This document shows positions 33,342-47,720 of a stretch of 64,000 nt of DNA, in pieces (position 1 is the first letter of the stretch; each line of letters starts with the position of its first letter). The notes beneath the pieces were generated by a model that was not told the DNA's origin, did not search any database, and saw only the letters and a list, made by a program, of their open reading frames with translations. The DNA is from Metamycoplasma arthritidis (GTDB lineage Bacteria > Bacillota_I > Bacilli_A > Mycoplasmatales > Metamycoplasmataceae). The stretch is from NCBI RefSeq assembly GCF_900660715.1, contig NZ_LR215047.1:742210-806209 (forward strand), given 5' to 3'. Made by a program: the position numbers and the translations under genes.

Positions 33342-35576
33342 ATGCAAGATCAAAATAACAGTAATACTCCCAAAAAGAAAAAGTTGTCTTTTTGAGGAAT
33401 TATTGGTATTGTTGCCTCAATTTTAGTGCTACTAGTAATAGCTTATATTATTTATTACTATGTTTCGCAAACAACAGTTCTAAAACGCGATTTTTCATTC
33501 TTAAATCGAGCTATTCAAGAAGCTGCTAAAAGCGCAACTGACGACATCTACTTTAAATCTATTGTTGATAATCCATACAACAATAGCCTTGTAGCAACGA
33601 TGCAGCTTCCGGAAAATGTCTGAGCGGCTTTAAACGGAATGACTAGTACTTCTACTAGAATTAGAGTAGTAACATTTGAAGTTCATGCGACAACTAGCAT
33701 GAAAAACATTCTATATAACGAGATAATTAGCTCAATAGGCGGTGCAACCCCTAGCTTTAGTAGAGGGTTAGCAATGATTCTTGGTTATTCAGAGAATGGT
33801 GTAACTAAGGCTGGAGAATTTCTATCAACCGGAGCACCAACCGAATCTATTTGAAGTACAGTTTTAAGATATGGTACTAATATCATTTTCTTACTTCTAT
33901 TTGCCGCTTCATTCATCTTTATGTTCATGTCATTTAGATCACAAAGAGGAACTGGTGGGCTTCTTGATAATAAGAGTGTTGCTCAAAGAATTTACTCAAA
34001 TAAAAAATTCTCTGACATTGCCGGCAACGAAGAAGTTAAAGAAGAAGTTAAAGAACTCGTTGACTACTTAAAGAATCCTAAAAAGTATTCAACTGCTGGG
34101 GCAAGAATTCCTAAAGGTATCTTACTAGGAGGCCCTCCAGGGACTGGAAAAACTTTAATAGCTAAAGCCACCGCTGGTGAAGCAAATGTCCCATTCTTCT
34201 TCATTTCCGCTTCTAATTTTGTTGAAATGTTCGTAGGATTGGGCGCAAAACGTGTGCGTGACATGTTTGAAGAAGCGAGAAAAACCGCACCAGCAATCAT
34301 TTTCATTGACGAACTTGATGCCGTAGGGCGTTCTAGGGGTGCTGGTATTGGCGGTGGAAATGACGAACGTGAACAAACCTTAAACCAATTACTAGTTGAA
34401 ATGGATGGTATTAAAGAAAATAGCGGAATTCTAATCATGGCCGCAACCAACCGTTCTGATGTCCTTGATCCCGCTTTACTAAGACCTGGTCGTTTCGATA
34501 GAACTATTACTGTTGGTCTTCCTGACATTAAAGAAAGAGAAGCGATCTTAAAATTACATGCTAAAGGTAAAAGAATTGCCAACAATGTAAGTTTCATGAT
34601 GATTGCTAGAAGAACTCCTGGATTTTCAGGGGCACAGCTAGAAAATGTTATTAATGAGGCATCATTACTATCGGTACGTGAAAACACTAATGTAATTACT
34701 TTGCCACAACTAGACGAAGCAATTGACCGGGTAATGGCTGGTCCTGCTAAAAAATCTAGAACAATTTCAGAAAAAGAAAATGCCGCTGTAGCTTATCATG
34801 AAGCCGGCCATGCAGTTGTTGGTATCAAGATTAAAGGCGGAAATAAAGTTCAAAAAATTACTATTATTCCTCGGGGACACGCCGGTGGATACAACCTAAT
34901 GATGCCTGAAGAAGAAAAATACAATCGTTCAAAAGCTGAACTTATTGCCATTATTACTTCATTCATGGGTGGACGTGTTGCCGAAGCAATTATTTATGGT
35001 AAAGATAATGTTTCAACCGGTGCTAGTGATGACATTGCTAAAGCAACAAGAATCGCTAGAAAAATGGTAACTGAATGAGGACTTTCAGAGCTTGGCCCGA
35101 TTAAATACGAAGAAGATACTGACAATCCTTTCTTAGGTAGAGATTACATGAAAAACGCTTCATTCTCTGCTCAAGTTGGCCAAGAAATTGATCAAGAAAT
35201 TCGTAAAATCATTTTGGCAGCTGAAGCTAATGCTCACAAAATCATTTCTGAAAATCGTGAATTACTAGAATTAATTAAAGATGCTTTAATTATTAATGAG
35301 ACCATCGTCGCTGAAGAAATTGAATATATTGCTAAAAATATGAAACTTCCACCAGCAATTACCAAAACTAAAGAAGACTTACACGAAGAGTATTCTGACC
35401 AAGATTTTGATAACTTGTTTAACGAAGTTTCGGGTAAAAAAATCATTTCAGAAGATAAATACGTTGATGACTTAAACAAAGAAATCAAACAATTAGAAGA
35501 AAAAATTGAAGCTAATAAATCTTCTTCTAAATCTACAGTTAACGAAGAAAAATCAAAAGATGAAAAAAATAATTAG
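33342..35576 (+). CDS. ftsH: ATP-dependent zinc metalloprotease FtsH
   Basis: This 744-residue membrane-bound AAA+ protease has two spans (about 20-42 and 178-197) around an extracytoplasmic domain. Walker A GPPGTGKT lies at 264-271 and Walker B is [11 protein letters not shown]. The second region of homology includes [20 protein letters not shown]. The zinc site is HEAGH at 486-490. It degrades misfolded membrane and short-lived cytosolic proteins. A very strong AGGAGGAG site precedes ATG 33342. The last 60 residues are a charged Lys/Glu/Ser tail. A terminator follows. Confidence 0.97.
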
Positions 35577-35604
35577 TAGTCTCTAATTAATATAAAACAA
35601 TCAA

Positions 35605-35640
35605 TAAAAAACCGCCGAAAATAAAATTGGCGGTTTTTAA
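35605..35640 (+). terminator. Terminator of ftsH
   Basis: AAAAACCGCC/GGCGGTTTTT, a 10-bp perfect stem with a 12-base loop whose 3' arm ends in five T. Confidence 0.9.
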
Positions 35641-35702
35641 ATTTCTTTTTTTAGCAAATAGTAATTTAATTTTCAAGCATATTTTTACACTTAAAATTTT
35701 TT

Positions 35703-35733
35703 AATAAAAAATGAACCAATAAATAGGCTCACT
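35703..35733 (-). terminator. Terminator of trigger factor gene
   Basis: On the minus strand the stem TGAGCC/GGTTCA (one G-T pair) is followed by TTTTTTATTAA, 17 bases after the gene's stop. Confidence 0.65.
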
Positions 35734-35749
35734 TTTTTTTACTTAGTTA

Positions 35750-37171
35750 TTATTTAGTTTCTTTTTTAGAAGATTCTTTTTCTTCTTTGGCATTAGCTTT
35801 TGCTTCTTTTACTTTAGCTAAAGCTTTAGCTTCTTCTTCGTTGTGTTTCTCAATTGATTTTTTAACTTCTTCGTATTTTTTAAATCCTTCAGGATCGTTG
35901 TATTTAATAATAGTTTTTACGAATCATTCGTCAGTTAGTCTAATTTGAATGGTTTCAAATTTGATGAATTGTTGAACGTTTTCAACAGGAAGTCCATAAG
36001 AGTCAGCAAGTTTTTGCACTTCTTTTTTATAATCATCTTCAGTAACGGCAAATTTTTCTTCTTTTGCAGTTGCACTAACAACAAAAACCTTTTTTAAATT
36101 AGGAATTGCTTGATCTTCAAAGTTTTTTAGCAATGTTTCCTTTGAAGTTTTGGTGAAATCTAAATATTCTCTTTCACTAATTTGTTGTTGCATTAGGTTA
36201 TTAACAAAATTTTGATAGTAATCATGAACTTGATCTTCAATAACTGAAGTTGGAACTTCAAATTTTGAAGTAGCAACTAATTTTTCTTGAGCTAAGTTTT
36301 TAATTTCATTTTCTACGGTGTTAACTCTATTAATTAAAGCGTGTGCTTCAACAAATTTTTCAAAGTCAGCAACGGTTTTAAGTGAAGGGTGGATGTTTGC
36401 TGTTTTTACAAAATCATCATCCAATGCAGGGTAATCTGCTCTTTTGGTGTAATTGATTTTGACATGGAAAGTAACTTCTTTACCGGCCAAGTTTTTAGCG
36501 TGGTAGTTTTCTGGGAATTTTAGATGTAGATCTTTTTCTTCATCTTTTTTAAGACCTAACATTTGTTCTTCAAAACCGGGAATAAAAGTGCCTGAACCAA
36601 CGTTTAAGGTGTATCCTTCTGCTTCGCCGCCATCGAATAGTTCGCCTTCAATGTAACCGGTAAAATCAAAATTAACTTCGTCGCCGTTTTTAATGCCGTC
36701 TTCAGCTTCTACCATGACTGCAAACTTACTTAGTAAGTCGTTTTTAACATGATTAATTTCGTCTTTAGTTGCTTTTAAGCTAGGTACTTTAATGCCTAAT
36801 TTTTTGTAATCGCCCAACTTAATTTCTGGAAATATTGGATAGATTGCTACTAAAGTTGCTTTTTCTTCTTTCAACTCTTCAATATCTAAGCTTGCTCTAC
36901 CAATAATTTCGTCAGTTGCTTCAACTTGGGTAGCCAATTTACCTCTAAATACTTGTTGTGCTACTGCTTTAATAGCTTTTTCTCATACTTCAAATACTGG
37001 AATATGTTTGTCAGCTTCACGAGCAGGTACTTTGCCTTTTCTAAAGCCTTTAATTTGCACATTTTTTCTTAGTTCAACTCTAGCCTTTTCTTTGGCATTT
37101 TCTCATTCATCGCCTTCAAGGGTGTAACTAATTTTAAGTTCTGATTTTTTATTATCAATGGTACGTGACAT
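35750..37171 (-). CDS. tig: Trigger factor (ribosome-associated chaperone and prolyl isomerase)
   Basis: This 473-residue protein has the N-terminal ribosome-binding segment with FRKGKVPA, the trigger factor signature. A central FKBP-type domain follows (DEVNFDFTGYIEGELFDGG) and then a helical C-terminal chaperone domain. The final 50 residues are a repetitive Lys/Glu/Ala tail absent in E. coli. It holds nascent chains at the ribosome exit. The start ATG 37171 is preceded by AAGGAGTAAAACA. The gene is monocistronic, with a terminator at 35703. Confidence 0.94.
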
Positions 37172-37236
37172 TGTTTTACTCCTTGTGTAAATCTTGTATT
37201 ATTATATATTTTTTTTGCTTTTTAGTGTGTGCTTAA

Positions 37237-37938
37237 TTATTTTGCAAAAACTGCATATAGTTTTAGTTCATTTTCATTTAAAGTCGTTTTATCTTTACTG
37301 CCCAGTAGAACTTCGGTAACATTAACGATTTGTTCATATTCATTTTGAGTTTTTTCTAGAAGAATATTGACTCAATTTTGAAATAAAAAAGCTGAAAATA
37401 CTTGTGAAGCAATTTTATATTTAGCAATATCTTTCTCAAAGATCTCAAGTAACTCTTTTTCCATTTTCTTAATATTTTGATTTTCTAGAAATGAGCCTAG
37501 TTTTTTTGGATTAATTTTGTGCTCGTGCATTTGATAATCAAAGTCAATTTGAGCAAAATGTAGCAAATCATAAATTAACGTTTGAAAACCTGCACTATCA
37601 AAATCTTCTTTGTTAAAGAAATATTGAAATTCATAAGCATTTTCTTGTAGATCACTTCGTTTTTTAAGCTCTTGATAAGCAATCATAAAAAAGTAATCCA
37701 TTTTTTTATTTTTAAGTAAATTAATTAACTCAAGCGTGCCTAGGTTTGTTTTGGTCATCAAATTATTGCGCTTAATTTGGTGCTCAAGCGAATTTCTTAG
37801 TGAAGTAAGAATTGTTTGTAGTTCTTTTTGAGGATATTTTTTTAAACTATCATCAATCAAATAAATTGCTTTTAGTGGATCTTGTTCGCTAATTTCATCA
37901 ATTGGTTTAATAATTTGTTCAATTTCTTTTTCATTCAT
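37237..37938 (-). CDS. DUF3196-like hypothetical protein
   Basis: This 233-residue soluble protein is rich in Glu, Lys and Leu helices (EQDPLKAIYLIDDSLKKYPQ), with the tetratricopeptide-like helical look of the mycoplasma DUF3196 family. The function is unknown. I chose ATG 37938 (MNEKEI) rather than the in-frame GTG at 37971, which would add eleven residues of odd Ile/Lys sequence; neither has a good ribosome-binding site. The gene lies upstream of tig and is divergent from enolase. Confidence 0.65.
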
Positions 37939-38023
37939 ACAAAAAATTTTAATATAAATTTTAATATTCACACTTTTTAGCCTTACTAATTTATTAAAAG
38001 CCTTATCTGGTTAAAAGTGGCAT

Positions 38024-38049
38024 TTGAAATTGCAATCATGTATTATAAT
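38024..38049 (+). promoter_or_regulatory. Candidate promoter of enolase
   Basis: TTGAAA (38024) and TATAAT (38044) are separated by 14 bases, a short spacer. The -10 lies 43 bases before the eno start. Confidence 0.5.
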
Positions 38050-38055
38050 TTTTAG

Positions 38056-39462
<1,407 letters not shown>

Positions 39463-39480
39463 CTTTAAAACCCTTTAATT

Positions 39481-39510
39481 AAGTCGGAATTTTATTCCGA
39501 TTTTAATTTT
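39481..39510 (+). terminator. Terminator of enolase
   Basis: TCGGAAT/ATTCCGA stem with a TTT loop is followed by TTTTAATTTT. Confidence 0.9.
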
Positions 39511-39580
39511 AACGATTTGCCTTTTTGTAAAATTTAGTACAATTTAGTATAAAAAGTTAATATAAAGTTAAGGAAATATT

Positions 39581-41053
<1,473 letters not shown>

Positions 41054-41061
41054 TTAATTTT

Positions 41062-41099
41062 AAAAAGATGTTTTCTTGAAAAAAGAAGCGTCTTTTTTA
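41062..41099 (+). terminator. Terminator of lysS
   Basis: AAAAAGATG/CGTCTTTTT stem (one G-T pair) ends in six T. Confidence 0.75.
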
Positions 41100-41195
41100 T
41101 ATTCTATTTTGATTTCTATTGCGTCAACTACCAAACAAAAAGTTGCACTCTTCACGAATAAAGAAAATAATTTGTTAAAATTATCCTAATTTACT

Positions 41196-42323
41196 ATGAA
41201 AAAAGTATTTAACAAAAATATGTTTTTCATTAGCATAACTACAACATGTAGTTTGGTTTGTTTAGTCACCTTAGTTTCGACTAGTTTTCCCAAAGTTAAT
41301 TTAATAGTTGCCTCTGGTTCTAGTAGTATGCAGCCATTACTTAACGCCCTAATTAATCAGCAAAATCAAAAAAATTTAGAAGTAAATGTTCAACCTCGTG
41401 GTTCAGTTTTTGGTATTAACAAATTAATGGCAGATGAAACTACTTTGGCTTTGTCTTCAAAGTCACCACGCAAGGATATTAAGAGATTTTCGCTTTTAGA
41501 GAAATGAACCGCCAAAGAAATAAAAACAACAACCATCGGTCTTGAAGGGATTGGAATTTTAGCAAAACTTCCAGCTGACGCTTCGGCTAATGATTATGAG
41601 ATTAATGAAGCTAATATTAGTAAACTATACGAAGCATTTGCGGGACACAAACAAGTTGCTCTTAGCGAATTTTCAGCTAAAAAAGCCACTGAAGACGATA
41701 AATATTTTCTTAAACCATTTGCTAGAGATGGCGGTGCTTTTAATTCTGGAACTGCCGAAAGTTTTCTAGAAAATAGTGGCTTTAAAAATTTAAATATTAG
41801 TAGCACTGATCTTGTTTCTTTAGAAGGCAAGCAAAATTATGGTAATTTTACTAAGACAACCGCTGAAAGTAATTCCGAAGCCTTCAGTTATTTTTCAAAA
41901 GAAGGTAAAGAAGTTGGATCCATTACTTATCTTTCATTAGGATATATCTTAAAGAATCTTGAAAAAATTAAAGCGATGGGTTACACGCTTTTAAATGTGC
42001 GTTATCAAAATGAAATAATTGAACCCAATAATCGTAATATTGAGCTAAACAAGTATCGCTGATGAAGACCGTTTAACGTTTTAACTTCGCTTAAAAGTAT
42101 TAATAAAACTACTAAGGAATTTCTTGAGCGAATTCTTTTTGACAATAATGATGAAGTTTTTGCTAGTTTAGGAGTTTTGAAAACTCCACCTGCTTTACTT
42201 AAGAAAATGTATCACCTCAGTGAACAAGAGTTTAATGACCCTAACTTTGATTTTAAAAAGCATCTTGATAAATTTTATGTAGCAGATAGTAAGCTAAAAT
42301 CTTATGGGGTTGAAAATGAATAA
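41196..42323 (+). CDS. pstS: Phosphate ABC transporter substrate-binding protein
   Basis: This 375-residue exported protein begins with a membrane anchor or signal (residues 8-30); there is no clean lipobox, although CSLVCLV holds two Cys, so it may be an uncleaved anchor. The phosphate-binding loop ASGSSSMQPLLNAL follows, and the later SGTAESF segment fits PstS. It delivers phosphate to the PstC-PstA channel encoded next. The gene overlaps the permease start by 8 bases. TGA codons within are read as Trp. Confidence 0.88.
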
Positions 42324-44160
42324 AAAAGCCACGATAAAAAATAGTATTCTTAAAAATAGCAGCCTAATAATTACTATTTTTGGACTTTTTATTTTATTCT
42401 TAATTTTAATTAGTATTTTTGTTGAGGCACTTCCTGGTTTTAAGGCTTACGGCTGAAGTATTCTGGGAATTAAATATAATTTGCCTAATGGTCAAGCCGG
42501 TATTATTTTGCCCTTGTTAACGTCATTCATTATTGTTTCTCTTAGTGTGCTGATTGCTACGTTTATCGGTATTAAAGTGGCATTTTTTCTTAAATTTAGA
42601 TCGCCAAATTGGTTTTATAAATGTAGCAAATTTTTAATTGACATTTTTTCGGTAATGCCTTCGGTTGTGATTGGAGTTTTTGCTTCGCTTTCACTTAGCA
42701 AATTATTAGAATTACTAAATTTTGCTACTACTTTAAACGTTGTTACTGCGATTTTAATGCTTGCAATTATGACGCTTCCAACTATTATTAATTTTCTCTT
42801 GCTTTCTTTAGAAACACTTGAACCTTCATTACTAGAATCAGCACTTTCTTTAGGGCTTAGCAAAACAAGAGCAATTTATAAAATTATCAAAGCTAAGTAT
42901 CGCGAAAATATTTTTGCAACTGTCATGTTTGCCTTTGCAAAAGCATTAGGCGAAAGTATGGCCCTTAATTTTATTTTGACTAGTCAAAGCTACAATAATG
43001 TTTATGGCTCGGGGTTTAGTGCCTTCTGACTTAGTGGGTTAAAAACGATTGCCTCACTAATTTCTTATAATGCTTTTGCCGAAAATGGCACCGAAGCTTT
43101 TAGAGGGATTTTATTTACTTATGCACTAATTCTTTTTGCATTGGTTATGCTATTTAATAGTGTTTCTTTGATGATTTTAAAACCAACTAAAATACACAAA
43201 AAAGCTAAACAAAAAGAAATTGAAAACAAAGCTATTGATGATGTAAAAATGCTTAATGATAATCAATGAAAATTCAATAACAATTACTATATAGAAAAAG
43301 CTTATGATAGATATAAAAAAATTGGTGAATGAATTTCAATTTCAGTTTTTTATATAGTAATTTTTTGAGTTTTTGGATTCATAATCTTAAATGGGCTTAA
43401 AGCATTAGCGACCACTGGCAGCACACTTTTTGATTTTTCAGCAAATTCTACTGGTAGAGCGTTTGTTAATACACTTGTAATTTTATTGTTATCTTTAGCA
43501 ATCATCCTTCCATTTACTTTCTTTTCCGCAATCTACATTAATGAATATCTAAAGAATAAAAAGATAAAAAATTTCATTCTCTTTACATTGGATAGCTTTC
43601 AAGCCACACCATCAATTATCTTTGGCCTCTTTGGTTATAACTTTTTTGTCAACACCTTAAAAGTATCAGGCACTGGGTTTAATAATAATTCTTTAATTGC
43701 CGGAATTCTAACTTTATTGCTTTTAATCTATGCACCGTTAACAAGAGCCTTTCAGCAAAATCTAAATTTACCTAAAAAAGAACTTTGAGAAAACGCTCTT
43801 GCCTTAAACATTACTAAGCAAAAATATTTATTTAAAATCCTAATTCCTTCAATAGCATTTTCGATGCTCTTTGCTTTTTTTAATAATATTAATAAAGTAA
43901 TTGTTGAAGCAGCGCCATTATTTTTAACAGCTGGATTAAGCTCTAGTTCAAGGTTCGGTCTTAATTTATGGGGTCAAACCCTAACGACACGGATTTATGC
44001 ACAATTGTTTTCGAATAGCGCTCAAGCGCAAAATATCATGTACGAAGTCGCTTTTATTACTTTTATTTTCATCATTCTCCTCACGGTTTTTATAAGAATT
44101 GTGCTACCTAGAATCAAAAAACTGGTAAATGCTAAGAAAGGAGTTAAATATGCAAAATAA
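42316..44160 (+). CDS. pstCA: Fused phosphate permease PstC-PstA
   Basis: This 614-residue protein joins two six-span permease domains. The N-terminal half (about 1-290) resembles PstC, with an EAA-type loop ESALSLGLSKTRAIYKII. The C-terminal half (about 330-614) resembles PstA, with ENALALNITKQKYLFKILIP. A hydrophilic linker with KKAKQKEIENKAI lies between them. Fusion of the two permeases is known in several mycoplasmas. The gene overlaps pstS by 8 bases and pstB by 11, so the operon is tightly coupled. Reading TGA as Trp keeps the frame open. Confidence 0.9.
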
Positions 44161-45103
44161 TTCATTAAGCAAAATTAGGCACATTATCTTTAGCAAAAAT
44201 GATGCAAAAACTAAAAAACAAAGTTTAATTGAATTTTCAAAAAACACTAAAGATATGGATAAACTATCACTTCAAGTTACTAAAAAAATTATTAAAAAAC
44301 TTGATAAAAATTCGACAACTCCTTTTGTTTGCAATGATTTCAATTTTGAAAATGTTTATGAAATTCAGAATTATTTTTATAAATATTCTAAAAAAGCTAA
44401 TTTTAGTTTAGAAGATATTTGTTTAACAATTAAGGCAAACAAAATTACCACTTTCATTGGCCCTTCGGGTTCAGGAAAAAGTACTTTGCTTAGGTCACTT
44501 AATAAAATAAGTTTTGAAGGAACTAAGGCCGCTTCTTTAGGAAAAATCTTCTACAGTGGCTATGACATATTACAAAACATTATTCCTGATGAACTATTGA
44601 GATCTGAAGTGGGTATGATCTTTCAAAGGCCTACTCCTTTTCCACTTTCAATCTATGAAAATTTAGCTTTTCCACTACGATGTCACGGAGTTAAAGATGA
44701 AAAAGCTATTGAACAAATTGTTATTAGCAGTTTAAAAGAAGTTGGTCTTTACAATGAGGTTAAAAATAATTTGCAAACTAGTGCGCTTGAATTAAGCGGT
44801 GGGCAGCAGCAACGACTATGCATTGCTAGAGCAATTTGCATTCGCCCAAAGATTATTTTAATGGATGAGCCTACTAGCTCACTTGATCCCATTGCTACAG
44901 CAGTGATTGAAAATTTAATACTTAAGCTAAAAAAAGAATACACCATTATTTTGGTTTCACACTCAATGCACCAAACCCAACGAGTTAGTGATGATGTGGT
45001 AATGTTATATAAAGGCAAAATCATTGAAGTTAATAATGTTAAAGAATTTTTTACTAATCCTAAACATGAAGTTACTAAAAAATATTTAGAAGGGAGTTTA
45101 TAA
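44150..45103 (+). CDS. pstB: Phosphate ABC transporter ATP-binding protein
   Basis: This 317-residue ATPase has an N-terminal extension of about 70 residues before the standard domain. Walker A is GPSGSGKSTLLRSLN, the Q-loop is GMIFQRPTPFPLSIYENLAFPLR (a PstB hallmark), the signature is [14 protein letters not shown], and Walker B is IILMDEPTSSLDP, with the H-loop SHSMHQ. I chose ATG 44150, which follows AAGGAGTTAAAT, rather than an upstream in-frame codon at 44129. Confidence 0.96.
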   Translation: MQNNSLSKIRHIIFSKNDAKTKKQSLIEFSKNTKDMDKLSLQVTKKIIKKLDKNSTTPFVCNDFNFENVYEIQNYFYKYSKKANFSLEDICLTIKANKITTFIGPSGSGKSTLLRSLNKISFEGTKAASLGKIFYSGYDILQNIIPDELLRSEVGMIFQRPTPFPLSIYENLAFPLRCHGVKDEKAIEQIVISSLKEVGLYNEVKNNLQTSALELSGGQQQRLCIARAICIRPKIILMDEPTSSLDPIATAVIENLILKLKKEYTIILVSHSMHQTQRVSDDVVMLYKGKIIEVNNVKEFFTNPKHEVTKKYLEGSL

Positions 45104-45107
45104 AAAA

Positions 45108-45782
45108 ATGATTAATTATCTCAGTTTACAAACTAGTGAAAAAAACGCTTTTGATTTGCTTTTTGCTTATTTTGATCATATGCTTTTGATGCATAAAAAT
45201 TTCTATTTATATTTAAAAATGCATCATGATCATGAAACTGACGAAACTAAAGAAAAACAATACAAAAAAATCAAAAGATTAGAAAAAAAATCAAATGCTA
45301 CTTTTTCGCAACTTCTTGATGAATATACTTGAACTATTCAAAAGGAAAATCCGCTTTCTAAACACCTAAGAAGACTTATTTCCCTAATTAGCTCACTTTA
45401 TGATTTAGAAAGAATGTGCGATTATATTGATCGCTTTAGCAAATTCATTAATAGTTATTTTTTGCAATTGGACACCGAACATTTTGCTTCATTTATGAAA
45501 GTAGAAAGTTTTATTGAAAAGATCCTGGCAGAAACAAAACAAGAACTTTTAAATAAAAATAGTACCTCTATTTATAAAAAGGTCAAAATAGCAATTAGAA
45601 ATTGCAATGAACTGTGCCATATTGAACTTGAAATTTTTAGTAAACAAAAAACCAATTTTGAATTTGCTAGCATTTGAAAATGCTTTGATCGTACTCTTGA
45701 TCATTTAGAAAATATCATTGAAAACTTCTTATTTATGAAAAACAAGAATTTCTGATTTGAAAAAGATGCGTTGCAAAATTAA
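45108..45782 (+). CDS. phoU: PhoU-like phosphate transport regulator
   Basis: This 224-residue all-helical protein sits at the end of the pst operon, 4 bases after pstB, the usual place for PhoU. The two-lobed pattern of three-helix bundles is suggested by repeats of acidic helix turns such as ISLISSLYDLERMCDYIDR in the first lobe and LDHLENIIEN at the end. It probably restrains phosphate uptake through PstB. The motif match is weak, so the assignment relies mainly on position. Confidence 0.75.
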
Positions 45783-45808
45783 TAAACTAAGTTATTATTA
45801 GATAAGTT

Positions 45809-46471
45809 ATGATCGGAAAATATATTTATATTAATTTAATTTTACTTGTAATTGGCTATTTAATTGGTTCAATCAATGTAGGCATTATTTACACAAAAAA
45901 GATTAATGATGACATTAGAAAAAAAGGTTCAGGAAACGCTGGAACAACAAACATTCTAAGAAATTTTGGTTTAAAAATGGCACTTGGAGTCTTTGTTTTT
46001 GATTCTTTTAAAAGTTTGCTACCAATCATGATCGTTTTCTTTGTTAAACAATTTAGCAATTTGTCTAATAAAGAGTTTATCTTGCCTCTATTTATTGGAC
46101 TAGGCGCTTTTTTAGGACATATTTTTCCTATTTATTTTAAATTTAAAGGTGGAAAAGGTGTTGCTTGCTTTTTTGGCATTCTATTTGCTTTTCATATTTT
46201 AGCTTTTTCACTATTTCTAACAATTTATCTACTAATAGTGCTTATTTCACGTTATGTTTCATTAGCTTCGGCTTTAGCGACTTTTATAATTAGTCCAGTT
46301 TCGATGCTTTATGTACTCAATAGAGGCACTTATCTTTCGTATATGCAAGCTAATGTAATTTATCCGGCACACGCAATTGTGATAATCATTTGTGCCATTG
46401 TTATTATTCTTAAACACATTCCTAACTATATTAGACTTGTGAATAAAACCGAGAGTAAAATTAAGTTATAA
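45809..46471 (+). CDS. plsY: Acyl-phosphate glycerol-3-phosphate acyltransferase PlsY
   Basis: This 220-residue membrane enzyme makes lysophosphatidic acid from glycerol 3-phosphate and acyl phosphate. The three PlsY motifs are visible: LIGSINVGIIY with KKGSGNAGTTNILRNFG, then FPIYFKFKGGKGVA, and a late SLASALATF segment. About five to seven spans fit the family. It lies 26 bases after phoU without a terminator between, so may be in the same transcript. Confidence 0.94.
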   Translation: MIGKYIYINLILLVIGYLIGSINVGIIYTKKINDDIRKKGSGNAGTTNILRNFGLKMALGVFVFDSFKSLLPIMIVFFVKQFSNLSNKEFILPLFIGLGAFLGHIFPIYFKFKGGKGVACFFGILFAFHILAFSLFLTIYLLIVLISRYVSLASALATFIISPVSMLYVLNRGTYLSYMQANVIYPAHAIVIIICAIVIILKHIPNYIRLVNKTESKIKL

Positions 46472-46490
46472 AAATATGTGAGGCATTTGC

Positions 46491-47594
46491 ATGAAAAATA
46501 TCAATGATAAATTTACTTTTAAGTGTGGATTAACTATTAACAATCGCATGTTGCTTGCGCCAATGACTACTAAAATGTCATTTTTTGATGGTGTAGTTAG
46601 TAGCGACGAAATTGCTTATTATCGTTCTCGTGCTAGGGATATGGGCGCAATTATTACTGGGGCAGCTAATGTTAGCGAACTTGGTAAAGGCTGAGAAGGC
46701 GAACTCGGTGTTTCTAGTGACCTTCATTTAGAAGGACTAAGAAAACTTGCTAATGCAATTCATGATCAAGGTTCTAAAGCAATTTTGCAAATTTTTCACG
46801 CTGGGCGTATGACTTATTCATATATTCTAAGGGGAAAACAACCAGTTTCCGCTAGTGCCATTGCCGCTACTCGCAAGGACTCAGAACAACCAAGATCATT
46901 AGAAGAAAATGAAATTCACGACATTATTAGTGATTTTGCTAATGCTACTAAAAGAGCAATTGCCGCCGGTTTTGATGGAGTTGAATTGCACGGAGCTAAC
47001 ACATATTTATTGCAACAATTTTTCTCACCACATTCTAATCGAAGACTAGATAGTTGGGGTGGTGATCGTCAAAAACGTTTTAGTTTTATTAAAGCCGTTG
47101 TTGATGCGGTTATTAAGGTAGTTCAAGAAACTAAACCTAACAATTTTTTAGTTGGTTATCGTTTTTCACCAGAAGAAATTGAAAATCCGGGCATTAGTTT
47201 AGAAGATACTTTATTTTTAGTAAGACAACTCGCTAATGAAAAACTTGACTACTTGCACATTTCGCTAAGAAATTTTGAACAAAAATCAATTAATCTTGAT
47301 TACCAAAACAAAACTATTTTGGCTTATATTTATGAAACAATTGCTAAAAAAATTCCATTAATTGGTGTAGGCAATATTTGAACAAATCAAGATATTAATA
47401 AAGCACTTGAAAATTGTGACTTAGTAGCGATTGGTAGAGCGACAATTATTAACCCTAACTACGCATCTTTGATTTTAGAAAATAAAAGTAACTCTTTAAA
47501 ACATGAAGTTTCTAAACAAGAATGTGAAGCACTTAATATTTGTGGTGGCTTATGAGACTATGTTGTCTCACTAATGGGTGACAAAATTAAGTAA
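46491..47594 (+). CDS. Old yellow enzyme family NADH:flavin oxidoreductase
   Basis: This 367-residue TIM-barrel flavoenzyme has the FMN- and substrate-binding patterns LLAPMTTKMS, ILQIFHAGRM, FDGVELHGANTYLLQQF and SNRRLDSWGGD, then the late phosphate loop IGVGNI ... VAIGRATI. Such enzymes reduce activated alkenes or other electrophiles with NAD(P)H. It lacks the C-terminal iron-sulfur and second flavin domains of 2,4-dienoyl-CoA reductase. The start ATG 46491 follows GTGAGGCATTTGC. The physiological substrate is unknown. Confidence 0.9.
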
Positions 47595-47614
47595 AATTTG
47601 CTCTTAAAAAGACA

Positions 47615-47640
47615 AAAAGCCCATTTTGGGCTATTTTTAT
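47615..47640 (+). terminator. Terminator after the flavin oxidoreductase
   Basis: AGCCCA/TGGGCT stem with a TTT loop is followed by ATTTTTAT. Confidence 0.85.
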
Positions 47641-47673
47641 TCTCATTAATTTTTCTATCAAAAGATAATAATT

Positions 47674-47679
47674 TATAAT
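47674..47679 (+). promoter_or_regulatory. -10 TATAAT for the coiled-coil surface protein
   Basis: TATAAT lies 42 bases before the ATG, with a possible TTTCTA -35 16 bases upstream of it. Confidence 0.4.
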
Positions 47680-47720
47680 TAACCTAATAAAATCATCACT
47701 TAACTTTCAAGAGGATCATT

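Noticed and set aside
34064..34687. 207-codon minus-strand ORF opposite ftsH
   Set aside because: A mirror of the strongly conserved AAA+ core; Ser/Ile-rich shadow composition.
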